In this document: positions 1-8,087 of the stretch, piece by piece
How the letters are laid out: each line of letters starts with the position of its first letter
How positions within the stretch are numbered: the first letter of the stretch is position 1
NCBI RefSeq assembly: GCF_000375545.1
Contig: NZ_AQXF01000001.1
Span: 360,893-424,892, forward strand
DNA length: 64,000 nucleotides
Reading direction: 5' to 3'
From: Kordiimonas gwangyangensis DSM 19435 = JCM 12864
Lineage (GTDB): Bacteria; Pseudomonadota; Alphaproteobacteria; Sphingomonadales; Kordiimonadaceae
Position numbers and translations under genes: made by a program
Notes under the pieces: model-generated
Seen by the model: only the letters and a program-made list of their open reading frames with translations
Databases searched by the model: none
What the model was told of the DNA's origin: nothing

Positions 1-411
1 CTGCCCGCAAGCCCGGTGGCACCGGCGCGGGTTTGCCTCGCCGCCGCGCGCACTAATTCGGGCGACCCCTTCCTCGTGCACAAAACCACGAAGCGGCAGG
101 TCTATGACGGCGCATTTGCCCGCGCCTTCACGGCGGGCTATGCCGACATCCTGTTCTTCAACGAGCGGGATGAGCTGACGGAAGGTGCCATCAGCACGGT
201 CTTTATCGTCAAGGACGGCCAGTGGTTCACGCCGCCCATCGAGGCTGGTGTGCTGCCCAGCATCCTCCGGAGCGAGGTTTTGGCGCGTGGCGAACCGCAT
301 GTGACAGTCGCGCCCATCAGCCGGGCTGCACTGTTGGATGCTGACGAGATATATATTGGCAATAGTGTTCGGGGCCTGCGTGCTGTCACGCTGGACCTGG
401 CGGAACTATAA
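1..411 (+). CDS. Aminotransferase class IV, aminodeoxychorismate lyase-like (3' part only)
   Basis: The frame is open from base 1, so the gene begins upstream of the window; the first in-window GTG at 16 is probably not the start. The 136 visible residues are the C-terminal half of a fold-type IV PLP enzyme. They include the block HKTTKR, the stretch NERDELTEGAISTVF typical of 4-amino-4-deoxychorismate lyase and branched-chain aminotransferases, and the late motif EIYIGNSVRGL. PabC-type enzymes release pyruvate from aminodeoxychorismate to give p-aminobenzoate for folate. In many proteobacteria this domain is the C-terminal half of a PabB-PabC fusion, which cannot be judged here. The gene ends 24 bases before the next one and probably shares its transcript. 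Confidence 0.75.
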   Translation: MPASPVAPARVCLAAARTNSGDPFLVHKTTKRQVYDGAFARAFTAGYADILFFNERDELTEGAISTVFIVKDGQWFTPPIEAGVLPSILRSEVLARGEPHVTVAPISRAALLDADEIYIGNSVRGLRAVTLDLAEL

Positions 412-435
412 AGAACGATTTCAGGGAGAGAGCCC

Positions 436-1326
436 ATGCGCCTCGCGCGGTTAGAGAAAGACGGTGTGACCATTCTTGCATGCGTGCGCGGCCCCAAGGA
501 CAGCCCGCGCGAATATCTGCCCACGGGCAGCATCCTTCCCGGCGCGCCACAGGATCTGGGCGCCTTTCTCCATACCACGCCGTGGCCGATGATCGCCCGC
601 ATGGCCGAGAACGCCAAGGACGGCTGGTTGCCGCTTGAGGGCGCGCGCCTGTTGCCACCCCTCAGCCCCGCCAGCCGCATTTTCTGTGTCGGTAAAAACT
701 ATGCCGACCACGCGCGGGAAATGGGCTTAACGAGCCCCGATGGCCCGACCGCGCCCGATATTTTTGTGCGCTTCCCCTCAAGCTTCACCGGCCATGGTGG
801 CGCATGTGAATTCCCTTCAAGTGAACCGACCTTCGATTTTGAGGGCGAGCTTGCGGTTGTCATCGGCAAAGCCGGTAGCGCCATTGCGCGTGAGGACGCC
901 TGGGACCATGTTTTTGGCCTGACTGTGGCGAACGACGGCTCGCTCCGCCGTATCCAGAAACGCACCAGCCAGTTCACGCTTGGCAAGAATATCGACCGCT
1001 CAGGCGCGCTTGGCCCGACGATCACCCCGCTCACAAAGCCCGAAGGCACACTGTCGCTGTCGGTACGCACGTATCTCAACGACCGGATGATGCAGGACGG
1101 CAATACGGCGGACATGATTTTTGATATCCCCACCGTGATCGCCACGCTGAGCGCGATCGCGCGCCTCGAGTGCGGCGATATCATCCTGACCGGCACGCCC
1201 GCCGGTGTCGGTGCTGGCCGCAAGCCGCCTGAGTTTCTGACAAGCGGTGACCGCCTGCGTATTGAGATCGAAAGCCTCGATTCGCTGGAGGTTTCCATCA
1301 GGTCCACCGGTATCACGCCACTCTGA
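436..1326 (+). CDS. Fumarylacetoacetate hydrolase (FAH) family protein
   Basis: A 296-residue protein of the FAH superfamily, which covers metal-dependent C-C bond hydrolases, decarboxylases and isomerases acting on 2-oxo acids. The N-terminal 70 residues are the usual small variable domain. The catalytic domain follows, with FCVGKNYADHAREM, the metal-site stretch DFEGELAVVIG, and FGLTVANDGSLR and DIILTGTPAGVG near the end. The start has a good ribosome site (AGGGAGAG) ahead of ATG. Which FAH-family substrate it uses cannot be told. Aromatic-acid degradation (fumarylpyruvate or acylpyruvate hydrolysis) is the usual role, and the neighbours give no further hint. Confidence 0.85.
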   Translation: MRLARLEKDGVTILACVRGPKDSPREYLPTGSILPGAPQDLGAFLHTTPWPMIARMAENAKDGWLPLEGARLLPPLSPASRIFCVGKNYADHAREMGLTSPDGPTAPDIFVRFPSSFTGHGGACEFPSSEPTFDFEGELAVVIGKAGSAIAREDAWDHVFGLTVANDGSLRRIQKRTSQFTLGKNIDRSGALGPTITPLTKPEGTLSLSVRTYLNDRMMQDGNTADMIFDIPTVIATLSAIARLECGDIILTGTPAGVGAGRKPPEFLTSGDRLRIEIESLDSLEVSIRSTGITPL

Positions 1327-1385
1327 CCGCCTGATTCGCAACTCTGGAGACCCATGTTTCGCGCCTGCCTTGCCACGGTCCCGGC

Positions 1386-1404
1386 ACCGTGCGGGCACGG
1401 TTTT
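1386..1404 (+). terminator. Probable intrinsic terminator after the FAH gene
   Basis: Stem ACCGTG/CACGGT with loop CGGG, followed by TTTT, 60 bases after the stop codon. An upstream CACGGT copy at 1374-1379 could pair with the left arm instead, so the hairpin has a competing partner. Confidence 0.5.
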
Positions 1405-1552
1405 GCCTAAATTCGCTGCCATTAATTAACTGCTTCTTTAGATGTGAAGCGTAGGTTAGATGCAGTCCAGACGGTCCGGTTTCTGGGGGATATGAACCGG
1501 CTCTGGCGTGATGAGGCCGCGTTTGGCCTGTAGCAACAGAGGTTTAAAGAGT

Positions 1553-1759
1553 ATGCGGTCCATATCCACCAGTGCTTCGGCCATCCAATTCACCGATCAT
1601 GAAGATACCTATATCTCTGACGACTGCCGCGCGCTCGCATCGCGCCTGTCGGGCCATATGGGACTGGAACACGCGCTACAGATCAGCAACGAGAATCAGT
1701 GGCACGGCGTTGTTGCGGCCCTCCGTGAGATGCAGCAAAAAAAATCTCGCGTCTGCTAA
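1553..1759 (+). CDS. Small hypothetical protein
   Basis: A 68-residue reading frame with ATG at 1553 and a modest ribosome site (AGAGG, 1538-1542). An in-frame GTG at 1508 would give 83 residues. The product starts with a serine-rich stretch, then an acidic central part (FTDHEDTYISDD) and a probable amphipathic helix ending in QQKKSRVC. There is no signal peptide and no known motif. The balanced composition and the lack of any better frame over this stretch favour a real small gene, but I recognise no family. It stands alone between a terminator and a long non-coding stretch. Confidence 0.4.
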   Translation: MRSISTSASAIQFTDHEDTYISDDCRALASRLSGHMGLEHALQISNENQWHGVVAALREMQQKKSRVC

Positions 1760-1847
1760 TCCAACCTAAACCAAAGTTTTAGAGCATAACTTTCGTTACC
1801 ATAGGGATGTATAAAACAACCCGGGATAGCGATACCCCTCTAAACAT

Positions 1848-1876
1848 TTGACTTTTCCCATTAAAAGTTACATTAT
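1848..1876 (+). promoter_or_regulatory. Candidate sigma-70-type promoter upstream of the DUF3450/ExbB operon
   Basis: TTGACT (1848-1853) and CATTAT (1871-1876) are separated by 17 bases in an AT-rich stretch. Transcription from here would give a leader of about 510 bases before the first gene of the operon at 2394. From 1760 to 2393 I see no convincing coding sequence; the stretch holds this promoter, a CACGAT/ATCGTG hairpin at 2132-2148 and the larger structure at 2162-2259. Confidence 0.5.
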
Positions 1877-2161
1877 TACATAAACAAATCTGTCATTCGG
1901 GACGATGTGCCAAGCAGTTAAATTACGTATTGACTCCGGTAATGAGACGAAAAGTGAAATTTTTGCTTGGAATCGCAGAAGATTCTTGGATGATAGGCAC
2001 CGAGCCGGACCGCCCGTCTCAGTTTCTGAAGTCAGGCACGCAAGTGCGGGGCCTTGGAAAACAACCATAAAAATCGTCCTCCCACCTCCCCGAGGAGGGA
2101 CATAGTGATGGCGAGAATCATAACGGGATAACACGATATTAAATCGTGAGGTGGTCGGCAC

Positions 2162-2259
2162 AATTGGGAGAGGTACGGGAAAGCCTTTTGAAACAACATT
2201 CGCATCAGACCGAAAACTTGCAGTTTCGGCTTCAGTGCAATGTTGGCTTGCTCCCAATT
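2162..2259 (+). promoter_or_regulatory. Nested inverted-repeat structure, candidate leader RNA element
   Basis: Concentric arms pair in order: AATTGGGAG (2162-2170) with CTCCCAATT (2251-2259); AAGC (2181-2184) with GCTT (2246-2249); CAACATT (2194-2200) with AATGTTG (2239-2245); GCA (2202-2204) with TGC (2236-2238); and CCGAAA (2210-2215) with TTTCGG (2224-2229). This makes one long interrupted hairpin with an asymmetric 5' bulge, about 135 bases before the operon start. It matches no riboswitch consensus I know. It may be a cis-acting RNA, a small RNA or a remnant repeat; the pairing is seen, the function is not. Confidence 0.45.
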
Positions 2260-2393
2260 TATTAGGGTAAAGGTTTGGGGCCTGACGGCGATACGCTCAA
2301 AGGCTTTAATCTTTGCAAGGTTTAATCCGCTGCATTGGGGGGTCCTTCCGGGGAACAACCATGCGGCTTTGTTAAAACCCATGTGGGCAGAAA

Positions 2394-3170
2394 ATGGATA
2401 AGGCTAAAGTGAAACGGATAGCTGTCTCGACGGCTGCGGTTGCCTCGATCCTTCTCGGCGCAACTCTTGCCAACGCACAAGATGCACGTCTGAAGTCGAT
2501 CGTAGAAGAGGTCAACCAGGCCACTAAACTCGCACAGGATTCTCAGCAACGTATTGATAAAACTGCTGATGCCACCTCCAAGCTCTTCACTGAGTATCGC
2601 ACGGTCCTGAAGACCAACGCAGGCCTCGAGGCGTACAACGCCCAGCAAAAGCGTGTGATCAAGAAGCAGGAAGAAGAGATCGAGAAAATCAAAAACTCGA
2701 TCGGTCGCATCGACGAAATCAAGCGTCAGATCACCCCGCTCATGCTGGACATGATCTCGAACCTTGAAGAATTCATCAAAGCCGACGTGCCTTTCCAGCG
2801 TGATGAGCGCCTGAAGCGCGTCGACGATCTGCGTGATGCCATGGACGACCCGAACGTAAGCGACCCTGAGCGCTTCCGTGTCGTTCTCGAAGCCTTCAAG
2901 GCTGAGACCCAGTATGGCCGCAGCGTGAATGCTTATGAAGCAGCACTGGATGACGGTCGTACCGTGAACTTCGTTCGTATCGGTCGCGTTGGCTTCTACT
3001 ACCAGACCAAAGACGGCAAAGAGACTGCCGTTTGGGACAAAGAGTCTGGCTCGTGGAAGACGCTGGGTGATGAGTATACCAACTCTGTGAAGAACATGAT
3101 CCGTATGGCTCGCCGTCAGGTACCGTTCGATCTCGTGGTTCTTCCGGTCCAGGCGCCGAAAGGGAAATAA
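2394..3170 (+). CDS. DUF3450 family periplasmic protein
   Basis: A 258-residue protein with a Sec signal peptide (cleavage near ANAQD, about residue 28). It is followed by a long coiled coil (about 30-110, with KKQEEEIEKIKNSIGRIDEIKRQ) and a small C-terminal domain containing FVRIGRVGFYYQT. This architecture is the DUF3450 family, which almost always sits at the head of TonB/ExbB/ExbD operons in marine proteobacteria. Its biochemical role is unknown; the location suggests a periplasmic partner of the long ExbB that follows, two bases after the stop codon. Arginine codons are mostly CGT and CGC, in keeping with a highly expressed operon. Confidence 0.88.
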   Translation: MDKAKVKRIAVSTAAVASILLGATLANAQDARLKSIVEEVNQATKLAQDSQQRIDKTADATSKLFTEYRTVLKTNAGLEAYNAQQKRVIKKQEEEIEKIKNSIGRIDEIKRQITPLMLDMISNLEEFIKADVPFQRDERLKRVDDLRDAMDDPNVSDPERFRVVLEAFKAETQYGRSVNAYEAALDDGRTVNFVRIGRVGFYYQTKDGKETAVWDKESGSWKTLGDEYTNSVKNMIRMARRQVPFDLVVLPVQAPKGK

Positions 3171-3172
3171 TA

Positions 3173-4537
3173 ATGAAGAAGTATCTGACATCCGCAGCAG
3201 CCCTGGTCTTTGGCGCAACCTTCGCCGTCCAGGCTCAAACCGCTGATCTCAACTCGCTTCTCAACAAAGTGCGCGAAGGCAGTGTTACTGAATCTGCTGA
3301 GCACAAGAAACGTGAAGCTGAGTTCCAGGCTCGCAAAGCCGAACAACAGCAAATGCTGGCGCAAGCCCGTGCCGAGCAAGAGCGCCTTGAGCGCGAATCC
3401 GCTCGTCTCGAAGAAACGCGCCGCGTAAACGAAGAAGAAATCGCGAAACAGCTTCAAATGCAGCGTGACCGTCTTGGTCAGCTTCAGGAACTGTTCGGTG
3501 TTCTCCAGCAGAACGCCGGTGACGCGAAGTCCGTTATCAAAACCTCGCACGTAACCATCGACAACGAAGGCCGTATGGCTGAGATCGACAACCTTGTTGC
3601 CAAGGCTGCTGATGCTTCCGAACTGCCGACGATCGATGAAATCCGTGTATGGCCGGCTCAAATGCTTCTCGAAGCAATCGGTTCCGGTGAAGTTGTTACC
3701 TTCGACCACGAAGTCAGCATGACCGACGGCACCAACGTTGTTGTTCCGCTGACCCGCGTAGGTGACTTCGCCCTGATGAGCGGCGACAAATACTACACGC
3801 TCAACAACGACGGTTCTGTGTCCGAGCTGCAGCGTCAGCCGTCCAGCCGTTTCACGAGCACGGTTTCCGAGTTCACAAGCGCCAATTCCGGTCTCGTTGG
3901 CGTTGGTATCGACCCGACTCGCGGCCAGCTCCTCAACCTCGAAGTTGAGAAGCCGACCATTGAAGAGCGTCTCGACCAAGGTGGTGTGATCGGTTACATC
4001 ACGCTTGCTCTTGGTGCTGTCGGCGTTCTGATGGCTGTAGTTCAGTGGCTGTACCTCATGGTCGTAAAAGGCAAGGTACGTCGCCAGATCCAGTCTGACA
4101 CGGTTAAAACCGACAACCCGCTTGGTCGTGTTCTTGCGGTTTACGAAAACAACAAAAACGTTGACGTAGAAACGCTTGAGCTGAAGCTCGACGAAGCGAT
4201 CCTGAAGGAAACGCCTGCCCTTGAGCGCTTCCTTGTTCTGATCAAACTCATCTCCGCTGTGGCGCCGCTCTTCGGTCTCCTCGGTACGGTTACGGGTATG
4301 ATCGAAACCTTTCAGGCCATTACCCTCTTCGGTACGGGTGACCCGACCATGATGGCATCCGGTATCTCGGCTGCACTTATGACGACGGTTGAAGGTCTCG
4401 TGGTTGCTATCCCGACTCTGCTCCTGCACGCTTTCGTTGCCGGTGCCTCCAAGTCCGTGATTCACGTACTTGAAGAGCAATCCGCTGGCATCATCGCTGT
4501 ACACGCAGAGAAGGAGCATGCGAATGCTAGCGCTTAA
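3173..4537 (+). CDS. MotA/TolQ/ExbB proton channel family protein, long form
   Basis: A 454-residue ExbB homologue, about twice the size of classical ExbB. A signal peptide (1-22) is followed by a charged coiled coil (about 40-110) and a periplasmic beta-rich region to about 265. The channel core comes last: a membrane segment near 270-298, a second near 350-375 containing the family signature PLFGLLGTVTGMIETF, and a third near 395-420. Members of this family form the pentameric inner-membrane stator that uses the proton gradient to drive TonB. The N-terminal extension resembles the preceding DUF3450 product in being a periplasmic coiled coil, so the two may bind each other. Confidence 0.92.
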   Translation: MKKYLTSAAALVFGATFAVQAQTADLNSLLNKVREGSVTESAEHKKREAEFQARKAEQQQMLAQARAEQERLERESARLEETRRVNEEEIAKQLQMQRDRLGQLQELFGVLQQNAGDAKSVIKTSHVTIDNEGRMAEIDNLVAKAADASELPTIDEIRVWPAQMLLEAIGSGEVVTFDHEVSMTDGTNVVVPLTRVGDFALMSGDKYYTLNNDGSVSELQRQPSSRFTSTVSEFTSANSGLVGVGIDPTRGQLLNLEVEKPTIEERLDQGGVIGYITLALGAVGVLMAVVQWLYLMVVKGKVRRQIQSDTVKTDNPLGRVLAVYENNKNVDVETLELKLDEAILKETPALERFLVLIKLISAVAPLFGLLGTVTGMIETFQAITLFGTGDPTMMASGISAALMTTVEGLVVAIPTLLLHAFVAGASKSVIHVLEEQSAGIIAVHAEKEHANASA

Positions 4538-5051
4538 TGAAGCATTCGACGCGATCCGCCAGTTCATGGAAAAGGGCGGCGACGTCCTTTTCCTGATCCT
4601 CGCGGTCACGTTCATCATGTGGGTGCTTATCGTTGAGCGGCTCTGGTACTTTACGCTTGAGTTCAAAAAACAGAAAAACCGTGTAATCGATGCGTGGGAA
4701 TCACGCAGTGAGCGTCGGTCCTGGTATGCGCACAAAATCCGCAATGCCATGATCTCTGAAGTGAGCGACAACCTTAACCAAGGTATCGGTCTCATCAAAA
4801 CGCTCGTGGCCCTTTGTCCGCTTGTCGGCCTTCTGGGTACGGTTACCGGCATGATCGAAGTGTTCGATGTCATGGGTTCACAGGGGTCTTCAAACGCCCG
4901 TGCCATGGCGGCAGGTGTATCAAAAGCAACAATCCCGACAATGGCGGGCATGGTTGCGGCGCTCTCGGGCGTATTCCTGAGCACCTATATCGAGCGTGTT
5001 GCCAAGCGTGAGTCCGAGCGTCTCGAAGATAGCCTGACCATGGATCACTAG
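4524..5051 (+). CDS. exbB: MotA/TolQ/ExbB proton channel family protein, short form
   Basis: A 175-residue second ExbB. I chose ATG 4524 because AAGGAG (4511-4516) lies seven bases before it; ATG 4518 is too close. The gene overlaps the previous one by 14 bases, implying translational coupling. It has a first membrane segment (VLFLILAVTFIMWVLIVERL), a cytoplasmic loop, and the signature PLVGLLGTVTGMIEVF followed by a third segment. Two ExbBs of different length in one operon are characteristic of DUF3450-type TonB systems. They may form a mixed stator or act in sequence. Confidence 0.92.
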   Translation: MLALNEAFDAIRQFMEKGGDVLFLILAVTFIMWVLIVERLWYFTLEFKKQKNRVIDAWESRSERRSWYAHKIRNAMISEVSDNLNQGIGLIKTLVALCPLVGLLGTVTGMIEVFDVMGSQGSSNARAMAAGVSKATIPTMAGMVAALSGVFLSTYIERVAKRESERLEDSLTMDH

Positions 5052-5075
5052 GACCAGAAAGTCGGAGTTTAACCA

Positions 5076-5495
5076 ATGCGTAAATTCGCGAAGACAGAGG
5101 AAGAAGCAGAAGTCAACATGACCCCGATGCTCGACATCGTGTTCATCATGCTGATCTTCTTCATCGTTACCGCTTCCTTTGTCAAAGAAGCTGGCCTTGA
5201 GATCAACAAGCCGGAGGATAACCAGACTCAGAACAATCCTCCGCCACCGGATGACGACAAGCGTGCCATCGCTTTCATCATTGATAACAACAACCGCATC
5301 ACCCATGACTTCCGCAACGTGGATGTCTCTGCTGTCGGTTCGATTATCAAGAAGGAAAGTGTGGAACGCCCGGAAGCTCCGGTTGTGATCCAGGCTGCAG
5401 AGGGTGCTTATACCGGCAATGTCATTCGTATTTATGACGCTGCGCTGGCCATCGGCATCCCTCGCGAGAAGATCGTCGTAACGCCCAAGAAATAA
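5076..5495 (+). CDS. exbD: Biopolymer transporter ExbD (first copy)
   Basis: A 139-residue ExbD/TolR protein: short cytoplasmic N-terminus, then MTPMLDIVFIMLIFFIVTA as the single membrane helix with the conserved proton-carrying aspartate (LDIVF), then a periplasmic domain. ExbD works inside the ExbB ring to couple proton flow to TonB movement. It lies 24 bases after the short ExbB with a clear ribosome site. The periplasmic part contains NPPPPDDDKRA and ends in KIVVTPKK. It is clearly related to the copy that follows, but the two differ throughout the periplasmic domain. Confidence 0.93.
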   Translation: MRKFAKTEEEAEVNMTPMLDIVFIMLIFFIVTASFVKEAGLEINKPEDNQTQNNPPPPDDDKRAIAFIIDNNNRITHDFRNVDVSAVGSIIKKESVERPEAPVVIQAAEGAYTGNVIRIYDAALAIGIPREKIVVTPKK

Positions 5496-5555
5496 AGCCG
5501 GTGGGGGCTAGCCCCCGCCTCAAGGGCGCCCCTGATGGGGCAAGTGGAGAAAACA

Positions 5556-5954
5556 ATGCGAGACCACGCACAAAAAGAGGAAGATGCTGAAATCAACATG
5601 ACGCCGATGCTCGACATCGTGTTCATCATGTTGATCTTCTTCATCGTCACCGCGGTCTTCGTGAAGGAAGCCGGGGTCACGGTAGTAAAGCCCGAGGCGG
5701 AGTCAGCTACTATCCAGAAACAGGTTAGTATCCTGATCGCCGTCACGCCGAACGACGTGATCCACATCAATCGTAACGAAGTGAAGCTGGAAGAAGTCCG
5801 CACGACTGTGGAAAAACTCCATGCCGAAAACCCGAAAGGGACTGTTGCGATCCAGGCTGACCAAGAATCGAAGGCTGGTTTGGTGATGAAAGTATATGAC
5901 GCTGTGCGCGATGCCGGCGTTGAAACAATAGCCATAGCTGCGGAGAAGAACTGA
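5556..5954 (+). CDS. exbD: Biopolymer transporter ExbD (second copy)
   Basis: A 132-residue ExbD paralogue. ATG 5556 is preferred over ATG 5535 because GTGGAGA lies six bases upstream and because the product then begins MRDHAQKEEDAEINMTPML, aligning with the first ExbD. The membrane helix with the proton-binding Asp is nearly identical in the two copies; the periplasmic domain is not. ExbD acts as a dimer in the stator, so two diverged copies could form a heterodimer. The stop codon overlaps the tonB start (TGATG). Confidence 0.92.
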   Translation: MRDHAQKEEDAEINMTPMLDIVFIMLIFFIVTAVFVKEAGVTVVKPEAESATIQKQVSILIAVTPNDVIHINRNEVKLEEVRTTVEKLHAENPKGTVAIQADQESKAGLVMKVYDAVRDAGVETIAIAAEKN

Positions 5955-6571
5955 TGATTACGCGTGTAATTTCGTCCGTCCTGGCCGCATCTGCCGTAAC
6001 ATTCGGCCTGTTCTTCCTGATGAACAGCCTGGTCGCGTTCAATGAGGACGTGAACCTGAATGAGGACAAGCAGCTACGGTTCGTGGACGTAGTCGAGGAT
6101 ATCGACGAACAACCGCCACAGCGCATGGAGCGCAAGGTGGAGAAGCCCCCAGAGGTGGAAGCTCCGCCGCCTGAGATGGAAACACCTCAGGTCGAGATCG
6201 AAGGTCCGAACAAAATGAACCTTTCGATCGGTCGTGCAAACTCCGGTTCCGGTGTTGATCTCGGTTCGATCGACCTGGGCCCGAGCCAGGACGGTGACTA
6301 TCTGCCGCTCGTGCGCGTCCAGCCGCAATACCCCCGTCGTGCTCAGGAGCGCGGTATCGAAGGGTATGTGATTGTTGAGCTCACTGTTGCCGAAGACGGT
6401 ACTGTACCGCCAGACAGCATTGTGATCATCGAAGCCGAACCTCAGGGTTATTTTGAGCGCGCTGCTGCGAAAGCTGCAGAGAAGTTCAAATACAAGCCGA
6501 AGGTTGTGAACGGCAAGCCGCAGAAGGTGACCGGCGTGAAATACCGCTTCTCCTTCGATCTGGCTGACTAA
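5954..6571 (+). CDS. tonB: TonB family energy transducer
   Basis: A 205-residue TonB: an N-terminal membrane anchor (about 5-25, SVLAASAVTFGLFFLMNSLV), a proline/glutamate-rich linker (KVEKPPEVEAPPPEMETP), and a C-terminal domain starting near residue 115 with LPLVRVQPQYPRRAQERGIEG and ending in GVKYRFSFDLAD. The linker is short for a TonB. The protein would carry energy from the ExbB-ExbD stator to outer-membrane TonB-dependent receptors, none of which lies in this window. It is coupled to exbD by a one-base stop-start overlap. Confidence 0.93.
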   Translation: MITRVISSVLAASAVTFGLFFLMNSLVAFNEDVNLNEDKQLRFVDVVEDIDEQPPQRMERKVEKPPEVEAPPPEMETPQVEIEGPNKMNLSIGRANSGSGVDLGSIDLGPSQDGDYLPLVRVQPQYPRRAQERGIEGYVIVELTVAEDGTVPPDSIVIIEAEPQGYFERAAAKAAEKFKYKPKVVNGKPQKVTGVKYRFSFDLAD

Positions 6572-6589
6572 GGGGGACAGGAGAAAGTC

Positions 6590-7942
6590 ATGAATATGAT
6601 CAAAACCATCAAGTCCCTTCCTATGGCTGTTGCAGCTGCTGCGATCCTCGCGGCACTGCCGCTGCCACAGGGCGTCTCCCTCTCGGGCAAGGCATTTGCC
6701 CAGGAGGAGAAATCCTACGCAGAGCAAGCGAAGACCCGTAAGGTTCCCGCCATGAGCCTGGATATTCACAAGAAGATCCAGAAAGCTCAGGAAGCGATGG
6801 ACCTGAAGGAATTCGGCGAAGCGAAGGAAATCCTGAACGAGACGCTGCAAAGTTCGAAGATCAACGAGTATGAAAAAGCTGTTGCATGGCAGCTCAAGGC
6901 GATGATCTCGTACGAAGAGGATAATACGGCGGAGACCATCCGTGCGTACGAAGAGATTCTCAAGTACTCGGATAGCATTCCGGTGGCACTTGAACTCAAC
7001 ATCCTCTACGGCCTTGCCCAGCTTTATTATAGTGAGGAAAACTATAAAAAAGCGCTTGAGTATATCAAGATCTGGGAGCCCCGTACGGACCTCGTGAGCG
7101 TGAACCAGCTCGTGTTTATCGCGCAGGTTTACTACACGCTGACGAACTTCGAGACGAGCCTTGAGTATATCTACCGTGCGATCAGCGAAGCTCAGGCGGT
7201 TGATACGGTTGAGGTTAAGGAAAGCTGGTACGGCATGGCGCTGTCCGCACACTGGGAACTTGGTCAGTTTACCAAGGTTCGCGATGTGCTGGAGATCCTG
7301 CTGATCAACTGGCCGAAGCCGCAATACTGGATCCAGCTTGCTGGTGTGTATCAGGAGCTTGGTGACGAAAAGACTTCTTACTCGCTCACGGAAGCGGCCT
7401 ACAAGCAAGGCTTCCTGGACGACAAGCCGGTTCAGCTCGTCAACGTGGCCCAGATCATGCTCGCACGCGGTGCACCGATCAAATGTGCATGGGTTCTCGA
7501 GAAGGCCTTCAAAGAAGACCGTGTTGAGAAAACCCCACAGAACTACAAGACCCTCGGCCAGTGCTACCTGATGGCAACGGAATACGAGAAGGCTCTCAAG
7601 CCGCTCTCCGCTGCTGCCAAGAGCGAGTCCGACGGTGACCTGTGGTTCCAGATCGGTCAGGTTCAGATGCAGCTGACGCACTATAAAGATGCGATCAACA
7701 GCTTCGATGCCGTTGCCAAAGCGTTCGAGAAATCGAAAGACGCCAAGGAAAAGGACAAGCGCCTGACTGCTATCATGCAGAAGGGCCAGGCCCAGACCGA
7801 ACTGAAGCTTTTCAAGGAAGCGCACGAGACCTTCGACGAGGCCCGCAAGATTGCGACCGACCAGAAGGACAAGCGTATGATCACGCAGTGGCGCAACTAC
7901 CTCAAGGCTGAAGAAGCCCGCGAGGAAATGCTCAAAGGTTAA
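6590..7942 (+). CDS. TPR-repeat periplasmic protein of the TonB operon
   Basis: A 450-residue protein with a Sec signal peptide (cleavage near AFAQE, about residue 38), then helical tetratricopeptide repeats through most of its length. Examples are FGEAKEILNE, NYKKALEYI and EYEKALKPL. It closes the operon and is followed by a strong terminator. TPR proteins of this type regularly end DUF3450-ExbB-ExbD-TonB operons; a periplasmic scaffold role is inferred. The segment beginning KVPAMSLDIHKKIQKAQEAM is closely matched in the TPR lipoprotein at 9894, showing that the two TonB clusters are paralogous. Confidence 0.85.
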   Translation: MNMIKTIKSLPMAVAAAAILAALPLPQGVSLSGKAFAQEEKSYAEQAKTRKVPAMSLDIHKKIQKAQEAMDLKEFGEAKEILNETLQSSKINEYEKAVAWQLKAMISYEEDNTAETIRAYEEILKYSDSIPVALELNILYGLAQLYYSEENYKKALEYIKIWEPRTDLVSVNQLVFIAQVYYTLTNFETSLEYIYRAISEAQAVDTVEVKESWYGMALSAHWELGQFTKVRDVLEILLINWPKPQYWIQLAGVYQELGDEKTSYSLTEAAYKQGFLDDKPVQLVNVAQIMLARGAPIKCAWVLEKAFKEDRVEKTPQNYKTLGQCYLMATEYEKALKPLSAAAKSESDGDLWFQIGQVQMQLTHYKDAINSFDAVAKAFEKSKDAKEKDKRLTAIMQKGQAQTELKLFKEAHETFDEARKIATDQKDKRMITQWRNYLKAEEAREEMLKG

Positions 7943-7966
7943 GGCCAACGCCTTTAGGGAAATAGA

Positions 7967-7996
7967 AACGGCGCTCTTCGGGGCGCCGTTTTTCTT
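7967..7996 (+). terminator. Intrinsic terminator of the TonB operon
   Basis: Stem AACGGCGC/GCGCCGTT around an eight-base TCTTCGGG loop, followed by TTTTCTTT, 24 bases after the TPR gene stop codon. A clear Rho-independent terminator. Confidence 0.88.
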
Positions 7997-8087
7997 TGTG
8001 GGCATCCCCGGCCCCGGTTGACCATCATCAAGGCGCGGGCGCCGCACTTGCCCCATCCTGCCCCCATAGCGTTGAGGGGACCGTGAC

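Noticed and set aside
1905-2105. A 66-residue plus-strand frame in the leader
   Set aside because: No ribosome site of note, and its composition is not protein-like; it overlaps a minus-strand frame of equal quality, so coding is unlikely.
1868-2257. A 129-residue minus-strand frame in the leader
   Set aside because: The sequence has no recognisable features and covers the nested inverted repeat; regarded as chance.
1760-2393. Adenosylcobalamin riboswitch upstream of the TonB operon
   Set aside because: The B12-box GCCACTG and neighbouring conserved elements are not present.
3116-4984. A 622-residue open frame on the minus strand across the two ExbB genes
   Set aside because: It is a shadow of strongly biased plus-strand codons; the ExbB products have full family motifs and the frame has no family-like sequence.
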